64,000 bases of DNA from Luteimonas sp. MC1825. GTDB lineage: Bacteria > Pseudomonadota > Gammaproteobacteria > Xanthomonadales > Xanthomonadaceae. The position numbers and the translations under genes were made by a program. The notes under the pieces are model-generated. The model saw only the letters and a list, made by a program, of their open reading frames with translations. It had not been told where the DNA came from and made no database searches. Positions 35,405 through 44,165 of this stretch are shown here, piece by piece (position 1 is the stretch's first letter; every line of letters begins with the position of its first letter). The DNA is taken from the NCBI RefSeq assembly GCF_014764385.1, contig NZ_CP061714.1, positions 2,666,001-2,730,000 of the forward strand, read 5' to 3'.

Positions 35405-36553
35405 ATGGATCCCGATGCTTCCACCGCACTGCTGCGCCTGGTCGTGGCCGGCGGCGCCAGCGCACCGCGGCGCGCGCTGCTGGACGCGCATGGCGACCCG
35501 GCCGCCGCGCTCGCCGCGGGGCCTGACGCGTGGCGCGCTGCCGGCCTCGATCGGGAGCAGCGCGCCGTGCTTGCCGGGCGTGCCGACAGCGGCCAGGTGG
35601 CGCTCGCGCAGGCCTGGCTGGCCATGCCCATGCACCATGTGGTCGGCTGGCACGACCCCGACTATCCGGCACTGCTGCGGCGCGTGGCCAGCCCGCCGCT
35701 GGCCCTGTTCGTCGCCGGTGATCCGCTGCTGGCCTGGCATCCGGGCGTCGCCGTGGTGGGCAGCCGCACGGCCACCGCGGGTGGGCTGAAGAATGCCTCC
35801 GACTTCGCGCGCGCCATGGCGACGTCGGGGCTGGCCGTGGCCAGCGGCCTGGCCGCCGGCATCGACACCGCCGCACACCTCGGCGCGCTGGCCGCGGCGG
35901 ACGGCCGCACCCTGGCCGTGCTCGGCACGGCCATCGACGACCCCTACCCGCGCCGCAACACCGCGCTGTACGGCCGCATCGCCGCCTCGGGCGCGGTGAT
36001 CAGCGAGCACGCGCCGGGCAGCACGCCGAACAAGGGCGCGTTTCCGGCGCGCAACCGCATCCTGGCCGGCCTGACGCTGGGCACGCTGGTGGTGGAGGCG
36101 GCATGGCGCTCCGGGGCGCTGATCACCGCGCGGCTGGCGGCGGAGTGTGGCCGCGAGGTGTTCGCCCTGCCGGGCTCGATCCACAACCCCATGGCGCGCG
36201 GATGCCACCGCCTGATCCGCGAGGGTGCCGCGCTGGTCGAAACCCCCGCCGAAGTCGTCGGCGCGCTGGCTCCGCTGGCCACCGTGCTCGGTGACGCCTT
36301 GCGCGGTCGCCTGGCCAGCCCCATGTCAGGGGCCGGGAGCGCCAGCGAGGCGCCGACCGGACACGACCCGCCCGCCAGCCATCAACACCACCGCTTGTGG
36401 CAGGCACTGGGTCACGACCCAACCGGTATGGATGAACTGGGCCTGCGCACCGGATTGACGGCCGCGGACCTGTCCTCCATGCTGCTGCTCATGGAGCTTG
36501 AGGGTCGCGTCACGGTCGAACACGGACGGTATTCCCGAAAGTCTTGTCAGTAA
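35405..36553 (+). CDS. dprA: DNA-processing protein DprA/Smf
   Basis: The 382-residue protein binds incoming single-stranded DNA and loads RecA during natural transformation. A short N-terminal SAM-like domain precedes the Rossmann-like DprA core: VVGSRTATAGG near 118 and ASGLAAGIDTAAH near 145, then NRILAGLTLGTLVVEAAWRS near 220 and a nucleotide/DNA-binding PGSIHNPMARG. A C-terminal winged helix follows (about 320-380). The ATG at 35405 is preferred to a TTG at 35381. It is followed by smg and topA, a widespread order. Presence of dprA shows competence potential only, not that the strain is competent. Confidence 0.95.
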   Translation: MDPDASTALLRLVVAGGASAPRRALLDAHGDPAAALAAGPDAWRAAGLDREQRAVLAGRADSGQVALAQAWLAMPMHHVVGWHDPDYPALLRRVASPPLALFVAGDPLLAWHPGVAVVGSRTATAGGLKNASDFARAMATSGLAVASGLAAGIDTAAHLGALAAADGRTLAVLGTAIDDPYPRRNTALYGRIAASGAVISEHAPGSTPNKGAFPARNRILAGLTLGTLVVEAAWRSGALITARLAAECGREVFALPGSIHNPMARGCHRLIREGAALVETPAEVVGALAPLATVLGDALRGRLASPMSGAGSASEAPTGHDPPASHQHHRLWQALGHDPTGMDELGLRTGLTAADLSSMLLLMELEGRVTVEHGRYSRKSCQ

Positions 36554-36580
36554 CGCGCCCGCGGGCGCAGGCCGGGGGTA

Positions 36581-37054
36581 ATGAAAGAAAGCATCCTGGA
36601 CGTCCTGCTCTATCTCTTCGAGCACTATTTCACCGAAGACGCGGATCTCATCCGTGACCGTGACTCCCTCCAGAGCGGCCTGCTCCAGGCCGGATTCAGC
36701 CCCGCCGAGACCAGCAAGGCCTTTGATTGGCTCGACGCGCTCGCCGCGCAACGCCCCGTGTCGCCTGTCGTCCGCGCCAACGGCCCCACCCGCATGTACG
36801 CCCCGCGCGAACTCGACAAGCTGGATGTCGAATGCCGCGGCTTCCTGCTGTTCCTGGAGCAGCACGGCGTGGTCGACGCCGACCAGCGCGAGCTGGTCGT
36901 GGACCGCGCCATGGCCCTGGACCAGGACGAGCTGGACCTGGACGACCTGAAATGGGTGGTCCTGATGGTGCTGTTCAACCAGCCCGGGTCCGAAGCCGCC
37001 TATGCGTGGATGGAAACCCAGATGTTCGTGGATGAGCCTGAAACCGTGCACTGA
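36581..37054 (+). CDS. smg: Smg family protein (DUF494)
   Basis: The 157-residue protein starts [16 protein letters not shown] and has the helical Smg/DUF494 pattern, with [18 protein letters not shown] and [21 protein letters not shown]. The function of Smg is not established; it is conserved between dprA and topA in many gammaproteobacteria, as here. It is cytosolic, with no catalytic motif. Confidence 0.93.
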   Translation: MKESILDVLLYLFEHYFTEDADLIRDRDSLQSGLLQAGFSPAETSKAFDWLDALAAQRPVSPVVRANGPTRMYAPRELDKLDVECRGFLLFLEQHGVVDADQRELVVDRAMALDQDELDLDDLKWVVLMVLFNQPGSEAAYAWMETQMFVDEPETVH

Positions 37055-37222
37055 GCCCGGCCTGGCCGCGGGATCCGGCTTGACAGCCGCGCCCTGCCCG
37101 GCATCCACTAGAAAGAGACCGCAATCCCAACGCCCGTGGCCCGCGCCGCGGGCGTTGTGTTCTACGCCTCCCCTCAACCGCTAGTCGCGGCGCCCGCGCC
37201 GCACCCGGAAACCACCCCCGCG

Positions 37223-39793
37223 ATGGCCAAGCATCTCCTTATCGTCGAGTCGCCCGCGAAGGCCAAGACGATCAACAAGTACCTCGGCAAGGACTTCACC
37301 GTCCTGGCCAGCTACGGCCACGTGCGCGACCTGGTGCCCAAGGAGGGCGCGGTCGATCCGGCGGACGGGTTCCGGATGCGCTACGACCTGATCGAGAAGA
37401 ACGAGAAGCACGTCGAGGCGATCGCCAAGGCGGCCAAGTCCGCCGAAGGCATCTACCTCGCCACCGACCCGGACCGCGAGGGCGAGGCCATCAGCTGGCA
37501 CATCGCCGAGATCCTGCGCGAACGCGGCCTGCTCGAGGGCAAGGAGCTGCACCGCGTGGTGTTCACCGAGATCACCCCGCGGGCCATCAAGGAAGCCATG
37601 CTCAAGCCGCGCGCGATCGCCGGCGACCTGGTCGACGCGCAGCAGGCGCGGCGCGCGCTCGACTACCTGGTCGGCTTCAACCTGTCGCCGGTGCTGTGGC
37701 GCAAGGTGCAGCGCGGGCTCTCCGCCGGACGCGTGCAGTCGCCGGCGCTGCGCATGATCGTGGAGCGCGAGGAAGAGATCGAAGCCTTCGTCGCCCGCGA
37801 GTACTGGACCATCGAGGCCGAGTGCGCGCACCCCACCCAGGCCTTCTCCGCCAAGCTCACCAGGCTCGACGGCAAGAAGTTCGAGCAGTTCACCATCACC
37901 GAGGGTGACACCGCCGAGGACGCGCGCCGGCGCATCGTGGCCGCCGCGCAGGGCGCGCTGCACGTCACCGACGTCGCCAGCAAGGAGCGCAAGCGCCGCC
38001 CGGCGCCGCCGTTCACCACCTCCACGCTGCAGCAGGAAGCCTCGCGCAAGCTCGGCTTCACCACCCGCCGCACCATGCAGGTGGCGCAGAAGCTCTACGA
38101 GGGCGTGGCGATCGGCGATGAGGGCGCGGTCGGCCTGATCAGCTACATGCGTACCGACTCGGTCAGCCTGTCGGCCGAGGCACTGGGCGAGATCCGCGAC
38201 GTGATCGCGCGCGACTTCGGCACCGGGGCGCTGCCCGACAAGCCCAACGTCTACCTGACCAAGTCGAAGAACGCGCAGGAGGCCCATGAGGCCGTGCGCC
38301 CGACTTCCGCGCTGCGCACCCCCGCGCAGGTCGCGCGTTTCCTGACCGACGACGAGCGCCGCCTGTACGAACTCATCTGGAAGCGTGCGGTGGCCTCGCA
38401 GATGGTGCCGGCGATCCTCAACACCGTGTCGGTCGATCTCGCCGCCGGCAGCGAGCACGGCTTCCGCGCCAGCGGCACCACCGTCGTCGACCCCGGGTTC
38501 CTGGCCGTCTACGAGGAAGGCAAGGACAGCAAGGGCAAGGACGACGAGGACGAAGGCCGCAAGCTGCCGGCGATGAAGCTCGGCGACCGCGTCCCGGTCG
38601 ACCGCATCCACGCCGACCAGCACTTCACCCAGCCGCCGCCGCGCTTTACCGAAGCGTCGCTGGTGAAGACGCTGGAGGAGTACGGCATCGGCCGCCCGTC
38701 GACCTACGCCTCGATCATCCAGACCCTGCAGTTCCGCAAGTACGTGGAGATGGAAGGCCGCGCCTTCCGCCCCAGCGACGTGGGCCGCGCGGTGTCCAAC
38801 TTCCTCAGCGGGCATTTCACCCGCTACGTCGACTACGACTTCACCGCCAAGCTCGAGGACGAGCTCGACGCGGTCAGCCGCGGCGAGGAAGAGTGGGTGC
38901 CGCTGATGGAGAAGTTCTGGGGCCCGTTCAAGGAGTTGGTGGACGAGAAGACCGAGAGCGTCGACCGCAGCCAGGCCACCGGCGCCCGCGAACTTGGCAC
39001 GGATCCCAAGTCCGGCAAGCCGGTCAGCGTGCGCCTGGGCCGTTACGGGCCGTATGCCGCCATCGGCAGCACCGCCGAGGACGAGGAGGAGAAGCCGCGC
39101 TTCGCCTCGCTGCGCCCCGGCCAGAGCATGCACACCATCACGCTCGCGGACGCCATCGACCTGTTCCGCCTGCCGCGCACCCTGGGCGAGGACAAGGGCG
39201 AGGAAGTCAGCGTCGGCGTCGGCCGCTTCGGCCCCTTCGCCAAGCGCGGCAGCGTCTACGCATCGCTGAAGAAGGAGGACGATCCGTACACGATCGACCT
39301 CGCGCACGCGGTGTTCCTGATCGAAGAGAAGGAAGAGATCGCCCGCAACCGCATCATCAAGCAGTTCGAAGGCAGTGACATCCAGGTGCTCAACGGCCGT
39401 TACGGGCCGTACCTGAGCGACGGCAAGCTCAACGGCAAGATCCCGAAGGACCGCGAGCCCGCCTCGCTGACCTTCGATGAAGTCGTGCAACTGATGGAAG
39501 AAACCGGCAAGCCGATGCGCAAGGGCTTCGGCAAGAAGACCGCCGCCAAGAAGGCACCTGCCAAGAAGGCCGCGAAGAAGGCCGCCGCCACCAAGGCGCC
39601 GGCGAAGAAGGCACCTGCGAAGAAGCCGGCAGCGAAAAAGGCGACGGCGAAGAAGGCGGCCGCGGGCAAGACCGCCGCGAAGAAGGCACCGGCGAAGAAG
39701 GCCGCCACCAGGAAAGCCGCGACCGCGAAGGCACCCGCCGCGAAGACCGCCGCCCGGACCGCGGCGGCCGTCGGCGACGACGCGCCGTTCTGA
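37223..39793 (+). CDS. topA: DNA topoisomerase I
   Basis: The 856-residue type IA topoisomerase relaxes negative supercoils. The Toprim domain has LLIVESPAKAKTIN at the start and the acidic TDPDREGEAISWH near 85. The active-site tyrosine is Y308 in GLISYMRTDS. C-terminal zinc-ribbon-like repeats (GRYGPY, GRFGPFAKRG and NGRYGPYLSDGK) have lost the metal Cys residues. The last 75 or so residues are a Lys/Ala/Pro tail of AKKAPAKKA units, histone H1-like. The start at ATG 37223 (MAKHLLIVESP) matches the family. A perfect TTGACA at 37080-37085 may be a -35 element, but the matching -10 is poor. Confidence 0.97.
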   Translation: MAKHLLIVESPAKAKTINKYLGKDFTVLASYGHVRDLVPKEGAVDPADGFRMRYDLIEKNEKHVEAIAKAAKSAEGIYLATDPDREGEAISWHIAEILRERGLLEGKELHRVVFTEITPRAIKEAMLKPRAIAGDLVDAQQARRALDYLVGFNLSPVLWRKVQRGLSAGRVQSPALRMIVEREEEIEAFVAREYWTIEAECAHPTQAFSAKLTRLDGKKFEQFTITEGDTAEDARRRIVAAAQGALHVTDVASKERKRRPAPPFTTSTLQQEASRKLGFTTRRTMQVAQKLYEGVAIGDEGAVGLISYMRTDSVSLSAEALGEIRDVIARDFGTGALPDKPNVYLTKSKNAQEAHEAVRPTSALRTPAQVARFLTDDERRLYELIWKRAVASQMVPAILNTVSVDLAAGSEHGFRASGTTVVDPGFLAVYEEGKDSKGKDDEDEGRKLPAMKLGDRVPVDRIHADQHFTQPPPRFTEASLVKTLEEYGIGRPSTYASIIQTLQFRKYVEMEGRAFRPSDVGRAVSNFLSGHFTRYVDYDFTAKLEDELDAVSRGEEEWVPLMEKFWGPFKELVDEKTESVDRSQATGARELGTDPKSGKPVSVRLGRYGPYAAIGSTAEDEEEKPRFASLRPGQSMHTITLADAIDLFRLPRTLGEDKGEEVSVGVGRFGPFAKRGSVYASLKKEDDPYTIDLAHAVFLIEEKEEIARNRIIKQFEGSDIQVLNGRYGPYLSDGKLNGKIPKDREPASLTFDEVVQLMEETGKPMRKGFGKKTAAKKAPAKKAAKKAAATKAPAKKAPAKKPAAKKATAKKAAAGKTAAKKAPAKKAATRKAATAKAPAAKTAARTAAAVGDDAPF

Positions 39794-39814
39794 CCCCGGG
39801 TGCCGGAGGCGCCG

Positions 39815-40378
39815 ATGAACGACCGCGTCCAGTTGCAGCGGGCCACCGACGCCCTCCGTCGCGGTGGCATCGTCGCCTGCCCGACCGAGGCGGTCTGGGG
39901 CCTGGGCTGCGATCCCTTCAATGAAGCCGCCGTGCTGCGGCTGCTGGCGCTCAAGCAGCGCGCGGTCGGCAAGGGCCTGATCCTGGTCGCCGCCGAAGCG
40001 GCCCAGCTCGACGGCCTGGTCGACTGGCAGGCGTTGCCGGGCGCGCGCCGCGACGCGGTGCTCGCCTCCTGGCCCGGCCCGCATACCTGGGTGGTGCCCG
40101 CCGCCCGCCGCGTGCCGCGCTGGATCACCGGCGACCATGACGGCGTCGCCGTGCGCGTCAGCGCCCATCCGCAGGTCGCCGCGCTGTGCCGCGCCTTTGG
40201 CGGCGCGCTGGTCTCGACCAGCGCCAACCCGGGCGGTGCCCCGGCCCCGCGCACGCGGGCCGAGGGCGACCCCACCCTGTTCGCCGCCGTGGACGCCGTG
40301 CTCGACGGCGACACCGGCGGGCTGGACCGCCCGACCCCGATCCGCGACGCCTGCAGCGGTACCGGCCTGCGCGACTGA
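39815..40378 (+). CDS. tsaC: L-threonylcarbamoyladenylate synthase
   Basis: The 187-residue Sua5/YciO/YrdC protein makes threonylcarbamoyl-AMP for t6A modification of ANN-decoding tRNAs. The core is GGIVACPTEAVWGLGCDPFN near 18-37, followed by AVGKGLILVA, and the late motif LVSTSANPGGAP. The start is set at ATG 39815 behind CGGAGGCGCC, not the GTG at 39800. It is a short TsaC/YrdC form without the Sua5 C-terminal domain. It follows topA with a 21-bp gap, and could be co-transcribed. Confidence 0.92.
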   Translation: MNDRVQLQRATDALRRGGIVACPTEAVWGLGCDPFNEAAVLRLLALKQRAVGKGLILVAAEAAQLDGLVDWQALPGARRDAVLASWPGPHTWVVPAARRVPRWITGDHDGVAVRVSAHPQVAALCRAFGGALVSTSANPGGAPAPRTRAEGDPTLFAAVDAVLDGDTGGLDRPTPIRDACSGTGLRD

Positions 40379-40486
40379 GCTCCGCAGGGCCGGTCGGGCG
40401 CCGCGACGCGCGCGCTGGCTGAACCATCGCGGCATGGCGGCGACCACCTCCTTCCAACGGCCCCGGCACGGGCGCAGGATGGGGCC

Positions 40487-41236
40487 ATGGACCGCGCCGC
40501 CCCCTTTGCCGCCGCCATCCTGGGCCTGCTCGCCGGCTTCGCCGTTGCGCCATTGCCGGCGCAGGACGAGGTCACCATCTACCGCTGCGTGGACGCCCGC
40601 GGCCAGGTGAGCATCGGCAACGTGCCCTGCCGCGATGGCCAGCGCCAGGAAACGCGCAGCATGGCGCGACCGGTGGACGGCGCGCGGCCTGCGGCGGCCC
40701 CGGGCACGCCGGCACCGGTGCCCGCCGCCTCGCCGGTGGTGCGCTACGTGGTGTCGCAACCGCCGCAACCGCTTTACGAATGCGTGCGCCCCGACGGCAG
40801 CACCTACGAAAGCGAGAGCGGGGACGGCGACCCGCGCTGGATCCCGTTGTGGACTCAGGGCTGGCCCGTGGCGATCGGTGGACGCGGCGATGTCGGCCGT
40901 CGCGGCGCGACCACGCCGGCGGGCAACGGCCTCAGCGCACCCCCCGTCAGCCGGATCAGCATTCCGCACGACCCGCCGCGCCCGGATCCGGGCAGCCCCG
41001 GTCCGCGGCCACCGCCGCCGCACGACGCCCACGCATGGCCCGGCGGTGGCGCCGGCACCTGGGAGCGCGACCAGTGCCATGTGCTGCCGGAAGCCGAAGC
41101 CTGCGACCGCCTGCGCGACCGTCGCGACGACATCCGCCGCCGCTTCTTCAACGCGCAGCAGCGCGAGCGCGATACCCTGCGGCTTGAAGAGCGCGGGGTG
41201 AATGCCCGCATCGACCGCGACTGCAGGACGTATTGA
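40487..41236 (+). CDS. secreted DUF4124-type protein
   Basis: The 249-residue protein has a signal peptide (FAAAILGLLAGFAVAPLPAQ) and an N-terminal DUF4124-like module VTIYRCVDARGQVSIGNVPC, a small secreted domain with a Cys pair. The middle is Pro/Ala-rich and probably disordered. The C-terminal part is charged and has more Cys (DQCHVLPEAEACDRL and DRDCRTY). It is periplasmic or surface-exposed, of unknown role. Its stop overlaps the start of a second, related gene (TGATG), so the two are co-transcribed and may act together. Confidence 0.75.
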   Translation: MDRAAPFAAAILGLLAGFAVAPLPAQDEVTIYRCVDARGQVSIGNVPCRDGQRQETRSMARPVDGARPAAAPGTPAPVPAASPVVRYVVSQPPQPLYECVRPDGSTYESESGDGDPRWIPLWTQGWPVAIGGRGDVGRRGATTPAGNGLSAPPVSRISIPHDPPRPDPGSPGPRPPPPHDAHAWPGGGAGTWERDQCHVLPEAEACDRLRDRRDDIRRRFFNAQQRERDTLRLEERGVNARIDRDCRTY

Positions 41237-41910
41237 TGCCTCGAACCACCCGCTGCCGCCTGGGCCTGGCGGCACTGCTTGCCTTCTTCGCCGCACTGCC
41301 GGCCACGTCCGCCACGCCGCAGGTCGTGATCTACCGCTGCACCGACGCCAGCGGCGCGCTCACCGTGCAGAACGACGAACCCTGCCCCAAGGGCAGCCGC
41401 CAGGAGCGCACGGTGGTGCAGCCACCGCCGGCGATGCCGACCTATGTGCCGCGCGCCGAACCGGTGCCCCCACCCACCCGCGCGGAGGCCGCCACGGCCG
41501 CCGCGACCGCGACCGCGCCGCCGGCGCAGCCGCGCCCGACCCTGCCCGCGCCGGCGGCGATCGCCGACGCCGACCGCCTGCCGCCGCCGCCGATCTACCG
41601 CTGCAACACGCCGGACAACGACAGTTACATCAGCGAAGCCGCCGAACCCAAGCCGCGCTGCGTGCGCCTGCAGACCGTCGGCCATGACGGCGACCCGAAC
41701 CGCGGCGCGGGTGCGGCCTGCGAGATGACCTACGACCAGTGCGAGCGCATTCCGGACGGCGCCGCCTGCGACGGCTGGCGCCAGCGCGGGCGCGAGATCG
41801 AGTCGTCGTGGCGTTACGCGCGCGGCGACGACCGGCGACCCCTGCAGCAGGAATTCTCCCGCGTGGCGACCATCCTCGCCGACACCAGCTGCGGCGTGCC
41901 TGCCGGCTGA
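41236..41910 (+). CDS. secreted DUF4124-type protein
   Basis: The 224-residue protein has a signal peptide (RCRLGLAALLAFFAALPATSA), then VVIYRCTDASGALTVQNDEPCPKGSRQE, again the DUF4124-like module with its Cys pair. A Pro/Ala linker and a second Cys-containing region follow (IYRCNTPDNDSYISE and EMTYDQCERIPDGAACDGW). It resembles the preceding gene in organisation, suggesting tandem duplication and divergence. The start ATG at 41236 overlaps the previous stop by one base. No known function. Confidence 0.75.
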   Translation: MPRTTRCRLGLAALLAFFAALPATSATPQVVIYRCTDASGALTVQNDEPCPKGSRQERTVVQPPPAMPTYVPRAEPVPPPTRAEAATAAATATAPPAQPRPTLPAPAAIADADRLPPPPIYRCNTPDNDSYISEAAEPKPRCVRLQTVGHDGDPNRGAGAACEMTYDQCERIPDGAACDGWRQRGREIESSWRYARGDDRRPLQQEFSRVATILADTSCGVPAG

Positions 41911-41957
41911 TGGCATTCGCGGGGCAGGCGCCGCGCGCCCGGTGATGGCGCGCTGGA

Positions 41958-43166
41958 TCAGGCTTCGATCACGCCCGCTGCCGCCCGCCCGTCCGGGTCC
42001 TCGACGATCGCATGCGGCACGAAGCGCGAGGTGTCCTGGGTGACCAGGGTCGCGTCCTCGCGCACGCCGACCCCGCAGGCGCGGTCGGCCACGATCCAGC
42101 TGCCGACCAGCGGATAGTTGCCGTCGAAGCACGGCAGCGGATGGTAGGCCTGGATGATGCCCGGGCCGTCCGCGTACGGGCCGGGCGTGCTGATGCGCGC
42201 CCCGTCTCCAGTCACGATGTCGATATTCGCGCCTTCGCGCGAGAACAGCGGCTTGCGCACGAAGCCCGGCGGCGGCACCTCGCCCTGCACGGTCTCGAAG
42301 CGCGCCTCGAGCAGGTTGGGATGCCCGCGGTGGCGCTCCCACAGCAGCGGCAGCACGCCCTTGTTGCTGAGGATCGCCTTCCACGGCGGCTCCAGCAGCT
42401 GCATGGTGTTGGCGACCAGGCTCGGCCCGAACTCCTCTTCCATCATGAACTCGAGCGGGTAGAGCTTGAACAGCGTCTGGATCACGTTGTCGTCGGCATC
42501 GGTGAACCAGCCGTCGGCGCTGATGCCGATGTCCTCGACCGCGACCAGCGCGGTGTCGATGCCCGCCTGGTGGGCGCAGTCGCGCATGTACAGCACGGTG
42601 GCCTGGTCTTCCTCCGACTCGCGCACCGCGGCGAAGTGCACGCGCGCGCCGATACGCTGCTGCAGCGCGAGCGTCGCGAAGGTTTCGCACAGCACCTCCT
42701 GGATGCCGTTGTACTGGTCGCTGCCGGCCGGCAGTGCGCCCGACGCGAGCTGCTGCTCCAGCCACAGCCACTGGAAGTACGCCGACTCGTACAGCGACGT
42801 CGGCGTGTCGTAGTTCAACTCGTAAAGTTTCGCCGGGCCGCGGCCGTCGTAGGCAAGGTCGATGCGACCATAAAGATGCGGGTCGCCGTTGCGCCACGAC
42901 GACGCGATCCAGTCCCAGTACAGCGGCGGCACGTGCAGCTTCGCCAGCAACTCCTCGCTGCCGACAACCTCGTCGACCAGCGCCATCGCCATGTCGTGGA
43001 TCTGCTGGCTGGGCTGCTCGATGTCGTCCTCGACCTGGCGCAGTCTGAAGGCGTAGTACGCCGACTCGTCCCAGTACGGCGCGCCATCGATGGTGTGGAA
43101 GCGGAAACCGAGCGATTCGGCCTGCTGCTTCCAGTCCGCGCGCGGCGCGATCGCGATGCGCCGCAC
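41958..43166 (-). CDS. yjfC: glutathionylspermidine synthase-family ATP-grasp protein
   Basis: The 402-residue protein is related to the ATP-grasp synthetase domain of GspS and to YgiC/YjfC. Conserved segments include WDWIASSWRNGDPHLYGR-type substrate-binding motifs near 85, ELNYDTPTSLYESAYFQW near 115, and the ATP-grasp core SREGANIDIV and GSWIVADRACGVGVREDA near the C-terminus. It probably ligates a peptide or amine in an ATP-dependent way; YjfC-type proteins lack proven substrates. The GTG start lies 2 bp after the stop of the DUF1190 gene. Last gene of a complete yjfI-J-K-L-M-C arrangement. Confidence 0.88.
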   Translation of the reverse strand: MRRIAIAPRADWKQQAESLGFRFHTIDGAPYWDESAYYAFRLRQVEDDIEQPSQQIHDMAMALVDEVVGSEELLAKLHVPPLYWDWIASSWRNGDPHLYGRIDLAYDGRGPAKLYELNYDTPTSLYESAYFQWLWLEQQLASGALPAGSDQYNGIQEVLCETFATLALQQRIGARVHFAAVRESEEDQATVLYMRDCAHQAGIDTALVAVEDIGISADGWFTDADDNVIQTLFKLYPLEFMMEEEFGPSLVANTMQLLEPPWKAILSNKGVLPLLWERHRGHPNLLEARFETVQGEVPPPGFVRKPLFSREGANIDIVTGDGARISTPGPYADGPGIIQAYHPLPCFDGNYPLVGSWIVADRACGVGVREDATLVTQDTSRFVPHAIVEDPDGRAAAGVIEA

Positions 43167-43167
43167 G

Positions 43168-43716
43168 TCAGCTTCCGCGCGAGCCGAACGTGCCGCGCGC
43201 CGCCGCCCGCGAGCCGAAGCCGGCCCGCGACACGGTGATCGCGCGCGCCGGCGTGGCGATGCTGCCGCGCTTGCCGGTGACCGGCCCCGTCTGGCGGCTC
43301 ACGGCATCGCCACCGGCATTCCTGTAGCCACCGCCGCGGTAGTCGCGGTACAGCGGCGCGCCGCCCGCCACCTGGCGCGCGCCGGTGTTGCTGAAGCCGC
43401 CCGCCAGCGCATAGCCGAGCAGGAACCCGCCCATCGGCGGCGAGTAGTACGTGCGCCCTTCCTCGCGCACCGGCTGGCAGCTGCCGAAGTCGCTTTCGCA
43501 CTGCATCGCGTCCTCGTAGCGCGGCGCGACCTGCGCATGCTTGGCCACGGCGTCGCGGTACGCGGTTTCGCATTGCGCCACGTCGACCTGCTGCGAGCGG
43601 CAGTCGTCGATGGAATTGAGCACCACGCCGGTGGGCTCGGACTCGCAGGCCGCCAGCCCGATGGGCATCGCCACCGCCATCAGCGTGAGCCGGAGGTTGC
43701 TGGATCGCTTCTTCAT
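43168..43716 (-). CDS. yjfM: DUF1190 (YgiB/YjfM-like) lipoprotein
   Basis: The 182-residue protein starts at ATG 43716 (MKKRSSNLRLTLMAVAMPIG) with a signal peptide and lipobox LAAC near residue 22. A DUF1190 domain follows, with Cys-containing segments (NSIDDCRSQQVDVAQCETAY, and MQCESDFGSCQPV) and a Gly/Arg/Tyr-rich C-terminal half (YRDYRGGGYRNAGG). YgiB/YjfM members are always next to the GspS-like ATP-grasp protein, as here, suggesting that the lipoprotein is part of the same envelope pathway. It is an exported lipoprotein of unknown function. Confidence 0.85.
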   Translation of the reverse strand: MKKRSSNLRLTLMAVAMPIGLAACESEPTGVVLNSIDDCRSQQVDVAQCETAYRDAVAKHAQVAPRYEDAMQCESDFGSCQPVREEGRTYYSPPMGGFLLGYALAGGFSNTGARQVAGGAPLYRDYRGGGYRNAGGDAVSRQTGPVTGKRGSIATPARAITVSRAGFGSRAAARGTFGSRGS

Positions 43717-43726
43717 TGCAGGTTCC

Positions 43727-44134
43727 TCACGGCGTGATCGCGGCGGCGTTGACCAGGCCCATGCTGATCGCGATGGCGGCGCTGAAGATGCCGGCGGAGA
43801 CCACGTTGTCGTCGATCTGCTTCGACAGCGTGCCGCTGGCGATGCGGGCAACCAGGAACGCCAGCACCTGCACGACCGCGGCCACCAGGCCCCAGATCAG
43901 CGCGTCGAGCAGGCTGACCGAATGGCTGATCGCGGAATGCACCGGCAGCGCCAGGCCCACCAGGCTGCCGCCGAAGGCGATGGCGGCCGCGGTGTTGCCG
44001 GCGCGGATCAGCTTGATCTCGCTGTGCGGGGTCACCAGCAGCACGATCGCGGCGGCGACGAACAGCACGCCGAGGCCGGCGCCGAAATAGGTGAGGAAGG
44101 CGACGAAGCTGTCGAGGGTGATGGCCTGTTGCAT
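43727..44134 (-). CDS. yjfL: DUF350 inner-membrane protein
   Basis: The 135-residue protein has four TM helices (about 8-30, 42-65, 70-92 and 105-128) forming the two-fold DUF350 repeat. It is predicted to sit in the inner membrane; function unknown. In the yjf operon it lies between the DUF2491 and DUF1190 genes, exactly as here, with a 10-bp gap to the next gene and 31 bp from the previous. DUF350 proteins recur with PspA and GspS-like partners in stress operons. Confidence 0.88.
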   Translation of the reverse strand: MQQAITLDSFVAFLTYFGAGLGVLFVAAAIVLLVTPHSEIKLIRAGNTAAAIAFGGSLVGLALPVHSAISHSVSLLDALIWGLVAAVVQVLAFLVARIASGTLSKQIDDNVVSAGIFSAAIAISMGLVNAAAITP

Positions 44135-44165
44135 CGTGGATCCTTGTGGTCGGCGCCGCGGCGCC

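Noticed and set aside
37080..37130. A full sigma-70 promoter for topA
   Set aside because: The TTGACA is perfect but no -10 lies at 16-18 bp; noted only inside the topA entry.
37181..41296. A 1371-residue leftward open frame antisense to topA, tsaC and a DUF4124 gene
   Set aside because: It is the shadow of topA and downstream genes, without own motifs.
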